DNA of 30,154 nucleotides from a virus. The position numbers and the translations under genes are program-made. The notes under the pieces are model-generated. The model was not told the DNA's origin. It searched no databases and worked only from the letters and a program-made list of their open reading frames with translations. Below are positions 22,010 through 27,739 of this stretch, piece by piece; position 1 is the first letter of the stretch, and every line of letters starts with the position of its first letter. The stretch lies in IMG/VR virus record IMGVR_UViG_3300021962_000442, positions 1 to 30,154 of that record; one strand, given 5' to 3'.

Positions 22010-22167
22010 ACAACTACTTTATAGAGCACCCATTTTTATAAAGATATGTTTTTATTATAAAATAGTAGGAGAGTGTTTTTCAAGTCCTGTAAATAGTAAT
22101 ATTACTATCCAACTCTCCTCCCCCCCAGTTTTACACAATCTGCCATATTTGTTCTGGGGGGTTTTTT
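22010..22167 (+). ncRNA. Candidate short structured RNA or attenuator leader
   Basis: The segment lies between a promoter-like sequence and a strong terminator and has no reading frame. It contains a long-range stem GGAGAGT (22068-22074) / ACTCTCC (22112-22118) enclosing a perfect 16-bp palindrome (22093-22108), followed by the terminator hairpin. The result would be a transcript of about 155 bases with two structured domains, either a free small RNA or a leader controlling read-through into the rightward genes. The start is inferred; the structures are seen directly. Confidence 0.45.
22121..22167 (+). terminator. Strong intrinsic terminator before the rightward genes
   Basis: CCCCCCAG (22121-22128) pairs perfectly with CTGGGGGG (22154-22161) around a 25-base loop and is followed at once by six Ts (22162-22167), with a second T-run soon after. 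It is the clearest rightward terminator in the window and lies 40 bases before the first rightward gene. Confidence 0.8.
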
Positions 22168-22207
22168 ATGCTTTTTTTTTTATAAAATGATATTATATTT
22201 ATATTAT

Positions 22208-22447
22208 ATGACGATTGAAGAACTTGTAAAAAACTACTTTAAAAAAAGTTATGAAGAACAACTTGAAATACAGAGTAGAGTATTGACGGATATTATAGAG
22301 ATTATGGAGGGGGAACATATATCTTATAGTAGTGTGGATAAACACCTGAAAATACTAATACAAAAAGCAATCCAAAAAGAGGATTATGAGATTGCGGAGA
22401 TTTTTACACGGATGAGAGAAAGTCTGAAAATATTTATACAAGATTGA
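22208..22447 (+). CDS. Small helical hypothetical protein
   Basis: The protein has 79 residues from MTIEELVKNYFKKSYEEQLE. It is strongly helical with alternating Lys and Glu, ending FTRMRESLKIFIQD. An in-frame ATG at 22187 would add seven residues (MILYLYY) encoded by A/T-only sequence. I prefer 22208, but 22187 cannot be excluded. It is the first gene of the rightward unit; its stop is followed by the next ATG at 22450. Function unknown. Confidence 0.62.
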   Translation: MTIEELVKNYFKKSYEEQLEIQSRVLTDIIEIMEGEHISYSSVDKHLKILIQKAIQKEDYEIAEIFTRMRESLKIFIQD

Positions 22448-22449
22448 CA

Positions 22450-22701
22450 ATGGGGTGTAACTGTAAAAAACAAATAATAAATAACCTAAACTCAACAGAC
22501 CACCTTCTTATGGTAAAAGATATTGTGGATAACATAATAGATGTAAAACCATTTGAGGAACTTGACGAGGCAGATTGGATGGAGATTTATCAAGGGTATA
22601 AACAACTATACCCCAACGCATCAGCCTTACCATCAAAAGAGGAGGTAATAACTAAACTACGGGACTCATTACAGTACCTAACAAAAAAAATAAAAAGATG
22701 A
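22450..22701 (+). CDS. Small Cys-containing hypothetical protein
   Basis: The protein has 83 residues from MGCNCKKQIINNLN. An N-terminal CxC is followed by a helical domain that includes the acidic PFEELDEADWMEIYQGY. I chose the ATG at 22450 over a TTG at 22444, because the CxC start immediately after Met-Gly is common in small phage proteins and it clears the upstream stop. It overlaps the following gene by 4 bases. No function can be assigned. Confidence 0.6.
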   Translation: MGCNCKKQIINNLNSTDHLLMVKDIVDNIIDVKPFEELDEADWMEIYQGYKQLYPNASALPSKEEVITKLRDSLQYLTKKIKR

Positions 22702-23120
22702 ACGAAAAACAAGGTAGGGGTAGACCCCCATTGGAACATACCATGAATCCAGAGTGGTATGATATTATTATTGACGCTGGTACAAAGGGTAAACACATTA
22801 CAGATTTTCTTATTACACTAGGGATAAGTTGGGACGGACACCACGCATTATTGAAAAGAAATACAAAATATTCCGAAGCCGTCCAAGAATATAAAAAACT
22901 TTGTGAAAACTATTGGTTTAACCTAGCCCATAAGAGTATGGAAAATGATGGGGGTAATGGTTTTAATAGTAGATTATGGAGTTTGATTGTCCGTAATAAG
23001 TTTCCTCAACATTGGAGTGATAGTAGTAATGTAGATATTACCACAAAAGGTGAAGGTATTAACCAACCCACCCCAATACAAATAGAGATTATTAGAAATA
23101 AAACAGAGGATAGTGAATAA
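22698..23120 (+). CDS. Terminase small subunit-like DNA-binding protein (first of two)
   Basis: The protein has 140 residues. The N-terminal RGRPP (7-11) resembles an AT-hook. A helical region follows (HITDFLITLGISWDGHHALLKR, split at 38-59) that could be an HTH recognising the packaging site. The C-terminal half has SMENDGGNGFNSRLWSLIVR followed by NKFPQHWSDSSNVDITTKGEG, which I know from small terminase and DNA-packaging proteins. It is separated from the large terminase by four genes, and another small-subunit-like gene abuts the large subunit. This one may be the packaging protein, or a related regulator. Confidence 0.6.
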   Translation: MNEKQGRGRPPLEHTMNPEWYDIIIDAGTKGKHITDFLITLGISWDGHHALLKRNTKYSEAVQEYKKLCENYWFNLAHKSMENDGGNGFNSRLWSLIVRNKFPQHWSDSSNVDITTKGEGINQPTPIQIEIIRNKTEDSE

Positions 23121-23126
23121 GGGTAT

Positions 23127-23621
23127 ATGAAGCGTACTGTACAAAAAAACACCCTATCCTTTACCACTTCCAAGTCCATGATGTATTTGAGAACCCCTGT
23201 TGATATTTGGGCTGACCTTACAAAAGAATTTAACTTTACATTGGATGCGTGTGCTAGTGATGAAAACCATTTATTACCGAAGTGGTACACCAAAGAAAAT
23301 AGTTGTTTAGATAAAGATTGGAGTGGGGAGGTTGTGTATTGTCACCCAATGTTTGACATTTACATCGGTAAGTTTGTGGAGAAATGTTATACCGAAATGG
23401 TAAACAATAATGTTACCTCCGTTATGTTAATACCCGCATCAACCCATACAAGGTACTTCCACAAGTACATTTACAACAAACCAAATGTTGAGGTTAGATT
23501 TTTAGAAAAACCTGTTAAAGGGTTTAGATTTTTACACGATGGTGGTGTGGAAGATGACCTTACCAAAATAGGGTACATCAAACCATTAATGGTTGTTATT
23601 TTTAACAACACACAAAAATAA
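23127..23621 (+). CDS. Phage Dam-like DNA N6-adenine methyltransferase, altered motif IV
   Basis: The protein has 164 residues. TPVDIWADLTKEFNFTLDACAS (about 23-44, written in parts) is the SAM-binding opening of the phage Dam family. LIPASTHTRYFHKYI (101-115) and the 'VEVRFLEKPVKGFRF' strand (121-135) complete the family pattern. Where the catalytic N/D-P-P-Y/F is expected, the sequence is CHPMFD (72-77). The protein is therefore either a divergent subclade or has lost methyl transfer. Its neighbours are ParB-like and Mom-like genes, forming a DNA-modification cluster. The length is near the family norm, so it is not truncated. Confidence 0.7.
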   Translation: MKRTVQKNTLSFTTSKSMMYLRTPVDIWADLTKEFNFTLDACASDENHLLPKWYTKENSCLDKDWSGEVVYCHPMFDIYIGKFVEKCYTEMVNNNVTSVMLIPASTHTRYFHKYIYNKPNVEVRFLEKPVKGFRFLHDGGVEDDLTKIGYIKPLMVVIFNNTQK

Positions 23622-23630
23622 TAATAGTTT

Positions 23631-24230
23631 ATGAAAGCAGAATTATTTGATATTGAGGACATAAAACTAAACCCCAATAACCCACGCACCATCACAAAGG
23701 TACAAAAAGAAAAACTTATGAAATCCATAAAGGAGTTTCCACAAATGTTAAACATTAGACCATTGGTAGTTGATGAAGATAACATGGTATTGGGGGGTAA
23801 CATGAGATATCAAACATTAGTGGAGTTGGGTTATAAACAAGTACCTGTAATAAAGGCTATGGATTTGACACCCGAACAAAAACAAGAGTTTATCATCAAG
23901 GATAACATCGCATTTGGTGAGTGGGATTGGGATGTACTACAAACAGAGTGGGAGATGGAGACACTATGGGATTGGGGTTTAGATAGTGGTGGTTTTGAGG
24001 TGGATAAAAACTTATTTGATACAAACTTTAAACTAGCAGAGGGGGATAAATCACCCTTCCAACAAATAACCTTTACCCTATCTGATGAGCAGCATACCAT
24101 TGTAAAAAATGCTATGAGTGATATAAAACAAACAGAGGAATTTAAGTATTGTGAGACCTTTGGTAATGAAAACTCAAATGGTAACGCACTTTATTTACTT
24201 ATACAACAATGGGCAGAGCAAAAGAAATAA
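23631..24230 (+). CDS. ParB/sulfiredoxin-fold DNA-binding or nuclease-like protein
   Basis: The protein has 199 residues. The N-terminal ParB-type domain shows LNPNNPRTI (13-21), then LVVDEDNMVLGGNMRYQTLV (45-64), with the GGNMRY turn at 55-60 in place of the classic GERR-type motif, and EFIIKDNIAFGEWDWDVLQ (86-104). Phage ParB-like proteins of this type often sit beside or are fused to methyltransferases and may bind DNA or nick it. The C-terminal half is unrelated to methyltransferases. Its last 22 bases overlap the Mom-like gene, pointing to coupled translation. Confidence 0.72.
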   Translation: MKAELFDIEDIKLNPNNPRTITKVQKEKLMKSIKEFPQMLNIRPLVVDEDNMVLGGNMRYQTLVELGYKQVPVIKAMDLTPEQKQEFIIKDNIAFGEWDWDVLQTEWEMETLWDWGLDSGGFEVDKNLFDTNFKLAEGDKSPFQQITFTLSDEQHTIVKNAMSDIKQTEEFKYCETFGNENSNGNALYLLIQQWAEQKK

Positions 24231-24904
24231 TAGTAAAAGTTATACCTGCGACACTGGCGAATAGTTTTGTAAGGAGACACCATTATAGTGGTAAGGTAGT
24301 CCCAAATAGTACCCTACACTTTGGGTGTTTTTTGGATGATAAACTACATGGTGTAATGTCTTATGGTCCGAGTATAAATAAAAAGGGCACCATAAACCTT
24401 GTAGAAAATACAGGATGGAATGAGTTTATTGAGTTAAACAGGATGGCATTTGATGACTACCTTCCAAAGTATAGTGAAAGTAGGTGTATTAGTATTAGTA
24501 TAAAACTTATAAAAAAGAATGCCCCCCAAATAAAATGGATTATCTCCTTCGCTGATGGGACACAATGTGGGGATGGCACCATTTATAGGGCTAGTGGTTT
24601 TAAACTTGTAGGTATAGTAGATAACACCGCACTGCGGTTAAACCCAAAGACAGGAGAGGCTATACATGTTATACAAGCACACCACCTAAAAATAACCAAT
24701 GAATTTAAAAAGTGGAAACCCATCTCTGGTAAACAACTCAAATATGTTTACCTGATAGATAAAACCTGTAAGTTAAATGTCCCCGTTATACCATTTAGTA
24801 AAATAGATGAATATGATGCCGGCATGTATAAGGGGGAAAAAATAACCCTCAAACAACGGAGAGGGGATTTGAGCGATGGAGTCGGGTTGAACGCTATCTC
24901 CTGA
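24209..24904 (+). CDS. Mom-family adenine modification protein (GNAT-like)
   Basis: The protein has 231 residues. VRRHHYSGKVVPNSTLHFGC (21-40), the 'LHGVMSYGPS' strand (46-55), 'FIELNRMAFDDYLPKYSESR' (about 73-92) and SFADGTQCGDGTIYRASGF (113-131) together match Mom-like proteins, which in phage Mu convert adenine to a methylcarbamoyl-adenine and protect DNA from host restriction. The substrate here is inferred from family. It starts inside the ParB-like gene. Its final 33 bases are shared, on the other strand, with a tRNA-Gly-like element. Confidence 0.7.
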   Translation: MGRAKEIIVKVIPATLANSFVRRHHYSGKVVPNSTLHFGCFLDDKLHGVMSYGPSINKKGTINLVENTGWNEFIELNRMAFDDYLPKYSESRCISISIKLIKKNAPQIKWIISFADGTQCGDGTIYRASGFKLVGIVDNTALRLNPKTGEAIHVIQAHHLKITNEFKKWKPISGKQLKYVYLIDKTCKLNVPVIPFSKIDEYDAGMYKGEKITLKQRRGDLSDGVGLNAIS

Positions 24905-24942
24905 TTGGAATATCAAGTGTGTTACCATTACACCACCATCGC
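24872..24942 (-). tRNA. tRNA-Gly(TCC)-like element with atypical anticodon loop and T-stem
   Basis: Read leftward from 24942: a perfect 7-bp acceptor stem (GCGATGG / CCATCGC); a perfect 4-bp D-stem with loop AATGGTA; an anticodon stem CTTGA / TCAGG around an 8-base loop TATTCCAA, in which T-TCC-A is the standard context for a Gly anticodon; the T-loop sequence GTTCAACCC; and discriminator T, the base usual for bacterial tRNA-Gly. Two departures exist: the anticodon loop is one base too long, and the T-stem (AGCG / CGACT) pairs only if one A is bulged. CCA is not encoded. It is either a functional odd tRNA, a decaying copy, or a tRNA-derived attachment-type remnant. Confidence 0.55.
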
Positions 24943-24984
24943 AGTATAAAATAAATATAACACAAAAAAAAACAAAAGAAATAT

Positions 24985-25245
24985 ATGACAGAGTTACAAT
25001 TAAATTTTTTGGATACATTGGAAAAGAGTTTAGGTATAACCTCCGTCGCACTCAAAACCCTTGAAATAGAAAGGGAAACTTACGAGGGGTGGTTAAACAA
25101 CCTTGAATTTAAAAAACGGATTACCCAAATAAATGAGGGGAGTATAGATTTTGTTGAGAATAAGTTATTACAGAAAATAAACCAAAATGATTTAAACGCC
25201 ATCCAGTTTTACCTAAAAACAAAGGGTAAAAAAAGAGGTTACTAA
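24985..25245 (+). CDS. Terminase small subunit (adjacent to the large subunit)
   Basis: The protein has 86 residues. An N-terminal helical HTH-like region (FLDTLEKSLGITSVALKTLE, 10-29) is followed by YEGWLNNLEFKKRITQ and the C-terminal DFVENKLLQKINQNDLNAIQ / FYLKTKGKKRGY. This sequence style is familiar from small terminase subunits of Bacteroidota phages. It overlaps the large subunit ATG by one base, the usual arrangement for the DNA-recognition and motor pair. The short length is normal for this type. Confidence 0.68.
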   Translation: MTELQLNFLDTLEKSLGITSVALKTLEIERETYEGWLNNLEFKKRITQINEGSIDFVENKLLQKINQNDLNAIQFYLKTKGKKRGY

Positions 25246-26396
25246 TGAAAGTAAAAACTACCATAGTATTTGATGAACTACTCAAAAGCGATGAGGCGGG
25301 TAAACGCATTGTTGTCGCACAGGGTGGAAGCCGTAGTGGTAAAACTTTCAACATTTTGATATATTGGATTTACAAACTATTACAGGAGAATAACAAGGTA
25401 CTATCCATTGTCCGTAAAACCTCCCCCGCTATGAGGGCATCCGTATTACGGGATTTAAAAGAGGTATTGGAAATATTTGGTTTGTATAAAGATGAGGATT
25501 GGCACAAGGGGGAAAGATACTATCAACTCGGTACAAACATCATCAACTGGTTTAGTGTGGATGAACCACAAAAACTGCGTGGTAGTAAAAGGGATTATCT
25601 GTATTGTAATGAGGCGAATGAATTAAGTATTGAGGATTGGAATCAGTTAATTTTTAGAACAAGTGATAAGGTTATATTAGACCTTAACCCATCGGAGTTA
25701 TCTTGTTGGGTTTATGATTTAGCAGAAAGGGAGGATTGTTATTATTTTAAATCAACATGGAGGGATAATCCGTTTGTGGATGAAAACATTATCAAAGAGT
25801 TGGAAAGCCTAAAAGATAAAGACCCAAACCTTTACCGTATTTATAACCTCGGCGAAAAAGGTATAGCGACAACCCTTGTCTTTAACCAATTTAATGAGAT
25901 ACAACTTATACCACCCGATGCGAAACTTTTGGGGTATGGTGCTGACTTTGGTTATAATGACCCTGCGACATTAATTGCGGTATACCATAATGGTGATTCT
26001 TTATTTTATAAAGAACTTATATTTGGTAGGAGTATGACTACTACTGATTTTATAGAAAAAATGAATCAACTAAATATAGAAAGGACGGATACTATTTGGT
26101 GTGATAGTTCTCAACCCCAAACCATTGAGGAGATGCGTAGAGCAAAGTTTAATGCGAAGCCTGTAAATAAAAAATCCATATTACATGGTATTGACCTTAT
26201 GAAGCGACACTATAACTTTATTACCACCTCAAGCCCCAATATCTTATATGAGTTTAATAGTTATAAGTGGAAAACAGATAGGGATGGTAAACTGCTTGAT
26301 GTACCAGAGGACAAAGACAATCATACCATTGACTCAATAAGATATGTATTAGAAAGCACCATTGGAAATAAACCCCGAAAGTTTGTAGTAATATGA
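25245..26396 (+). CDS. terL: Terminase large subunit
   Basis: The protein has 383 residues and is the packaging motor. Walker A is GGSRSGKT (27-34); the Walker B-like segment is DYLYCNEA (117-124, with Glu123 as the probable catalytic base); LDLNPS (145-150) fits the coupling motif. The nuclease domain has ADFGYNDPA (233-241, Asp234), WCDSSQP (285-291, Asp287) and HTIDSIRY (360-367, Asp363). All key acidic residues are present, so both ATPase and nuclease functions look intact. The length is slightly short for the family but shows no missing domain. The gene overlaps its neighbours at both ends by 1-4 bases. Confidence 0.93.
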   Translation: MKVKTTIVFDELLKSDEAGKRIVVAQGGSRSGKTFNILIYWIYKLLQENNKVLSIVRKTSPAMRASVLRDLKEVLEIFGLYKDEDWHKGERYYQLGTNIINWFSVDEPQKLRGSKRDYLYCNEANELSIEDWNQLIFRTSDKVILDLNPSELSCWVYDLAEREDCYYFKSTWRDNPFVDENIIKELESLKDKDPNLYRIYNLGEKGIATTLVFNQFNEIQLIPPDAKLLGYGADFGYNDPATLIAVYHNGDSLFYKELIFGRSMTTTDFIEKMNQLNIERTDTIWCDSSQPQTIEEMRRAKFNAKPVNKKSILHGIDLMKRHYNFITTSSPNILYEFNSYKWKTDRDGKLLDVPEDKDNHTIDSIRYVLESTIGNKPRKFVVI

Positions 26397-27079
26397 TAGA
26401 ATTAGAAATAAATGGTACGGTAAAAAAAATCAATACCGAACTTACCATCGAACAATACCAAAAATATGTGAAGGATTTACCCCGTTATACCGGCTCAACC
26501 CTATCACTATTAAGTTTGTTAGTAGATGTGGAGGAAAAAGAATTAAAGAAAATCCCTAAACCACAAATAGATTTTGTCCTTACATTTTTATCAAGTGAAA
26601 TGCTTACAACAAAAAGTGATGAGATTGTAAAAACCTTTTTACACAATGGTGTGGAGTATGGGTTAGAGAATAGGTGGGATAAACTAGCGTGGGGGGCATG
26701 GGCTGACTTTGAGATACTTACGGCTGAAAACCCAACAGAGAATATACACCACATAATGTCCATCCTTTATAGACCTGTTATTGGTAGTAATAAGAAGGGG
26801 TATATCATTGAGGATTATGATAGTGAAACGGTACAGGAAAGGGCAATAGAGTTTAAGGAGTTACCTGTTTATATTTGGTTCGGGGTGAGCCGGTTTTTTT
26901 TTCTCATCGCCGAGTTATACATACAAGATATAAAGCGTTCTTTGACCATCAAGAGCCAAATAGCGAAGGCACTGATGAAGGGGTGGAATCACCTACCGAA
27001 ATTCGTCCGAGAGAAAGTACCGCTAGATACTATCATCAACTCACATTTAATCTTGCGAACCAAGACATTACCAAAATGA
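26393..27079 (+). CDS. Tail assembly chaperone, short form (G-like)
   Basis: The protein has 228 residues. The N-terminal region (MIELEINGTVKKINTELTIE) resembles a small beta domain, and the rest is helical with FKELPVYIWFGVSRFFFLIA (about 155-174). It lies between terminase and tail genes. A T-run coding for FFF (codons 168-170) lies where a -1 slip would join it to the open frame ending at 27198, the arrangement of lambda-like G/GT chaperones that coat the tape measure protein. Beyond the slip site the two frames overlap for about 180 bases. Confidence 0.6.
   Translation: MIELEINGTVKKINTELTIEQYQKYVKDLPRYTGSTLSLLSLLVDVEEKELKKIPKPQIDFVLTFLSSEMLTTKSDEIVKTFLHNGVEYGLENRWDKLAWGAWADFEILTAENPTENIHHIMSILYRPVIGSNKKGYIIEDYDSETVQERAIEFKELPVYIWFGVSRFFFLIAELYIQDIKRSLTIKSQIAKALMKGWNHLPKFVREKVPLDTIINSHLILRTKTLPK
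26896..26902 (+). promoter_or_regulatory. Candidate -1 ribosomal frameshift site (T TTT TTT)
   Basis: The heptamer lies in the zero frame as T TTT TTT within a run of nine Ts (26894-26902), immediately before CTC. A -1 slip continues as TCT CAT CGC in the frame that stays open to 27198. The predicted fusion would be about 268 residues. A homopolymer length error of one T would also join the frames, so this is not proven. Confidence 0.5.
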
Positions 27080-27198
27080 GCCAGATTGAAAAGATGTCGG
27101 TATATTTAGTATTAAACACGGCTGCTTTACTGAAAGACCAAAGGACGGCAGAGAGAAATGAACTAAAAAAAATAGAACAACAATATAAAAAGAAATGA
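26902..27198 (+). CDS. T-part of the tail chaperone fusion (-1 frame)
   Basis: The -1 frame runs from the slip site to TGA at 27196-27198, giving 98 codons. Its C-terminal half is helical: YYHQLTFNLANQDITKMSQI, then EKMSVYLVLNTAALLKDQ and a Lys-rich end. I recall a similar 'DITK' helical segment as the second half of tail chaperones in related phages. There is no suitable ATG in the first two-thirds, which favours translation by frameshift from 26393 rather than independent initiation. It overlaps the next ATG by 4 bases. Confidence 0.55.
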   Translation, partial: SHRRVIHTRYKAFFDHQEPNSEGTDEGVESPTEIRPRESTARYYHQLTFNLANQDITKMSQIEKMSVYLVLNTAALLKDQRTAERNELKKIEQQYKKK

Positions 27199-27731
27199 AA
27201 CCTTATGTAACTTTCCATTATCTTATAAATCAGTTGGAACTATTCCAAAAATCTAGCCCTATACTAAAAACCTTCGGTTATGGTAACTTGGTTGATTTTG
27301 GTAAAAACACATCGGGTACAACAGTACAATATCCTTTTATGTTTGTTGTCCCACAATCCATAACCTATGATGAAAACACAACCACTTATGGTTTGAATGT
27401 TTTTTTCGCCGACATATTACATAGCGATTTATCCAACGAGTTAGATTGTGTAAGTGATATGAGTTTAGAGGCACGCAGATTTTTGAGTTATATCAAAAGG
27501 GGTATGAGACAAGACCCCCCACTTTATGATGTAATGGATGTTCAGTTATCCGCATCTGCGACACCTTTCATGGAAAGATTCGGAGACCACACCGCCGGTG
27601 TCGCTCTTACAATAAACATACTTGTCTTTGAAGACATTAACGCTTGTGATTATTATGAAACCCGTTATATTTTGTTTGAAACCTCAGATATTTGGACGAC
27701 AGAACAAGGGTGGTTATTACAATATCAATAA
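27195..27731 (+). CDS. Tail terminator / completion-like virion protein
   Basis: The protein has 178 residues, mixed alpha/beta, starting MKPYVTFHYLINQLEL. It has a central VQYPFMFVVPQSITYDENTT followed by 'YGLNVFFADILHSDLSNELD' and a helix (DMSLEARRFLSYIKRGM). This fold-like order is usual for small tail-completion or terminator proteins in Bacteroidota phages as I remember them. Position between chaperones and fibre fits. Its ATG overlaps the upstream TGA (ATGA). The exact function is inferred. Confidence 0.5.
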   Translation: MKPYVTFHYLINQLELFQKSSPILKTFGYGNLVDFGKNTSGTTVQYPFMFVVPQSITYDENTTTYGLNVFFADILHSDLSNELDCVSDMSLEARRFLSYIKRGMRQDPPLYDVMDVQLSASATPFMERFGDHTAGVALTINILVFEDINACDYYETRYILFETSDIWTTEQGWLLQYQ

Positions 27732-27739
27732 TAAAAAAA

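Larger units (their letters stand above)
21666..22207. other. Divergent control region, no convincing gene
   Basis: About 540 bases separate the leftward and rightward operons. It holds a leftward promoter (21672-21702), two TTGACA boxes (21729-21734, 21755-21760), an inverted repeat (21763-21784), G-rich runs around 21893-21907, a rightward promoter (21973-22003) and a structured segment with a terminator (22010-22167). Strand switching and A/T-rich content also make it the best place for a replication origin, though no iterons are visible. The only frames are very short. Confidence 0.75.

Noticed and set aside
24872-24942. Prophage attachment site with a tRNA end
   Set aside because: No integrase or recombinase is recognisable, and nearly a whole tRNA is present rather than only its 3' part. 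I kept the tRNA-like call and mention the attachment idea only as an alternative.
24773-25051. Minus-strand frame across the mom-like 3' end
   Set aside because: No A-rich leader or partner gene. The real leftward signal here is the tRNA-like structure, and the frame conflicts with the well-supported mom-like and small terminase genes.
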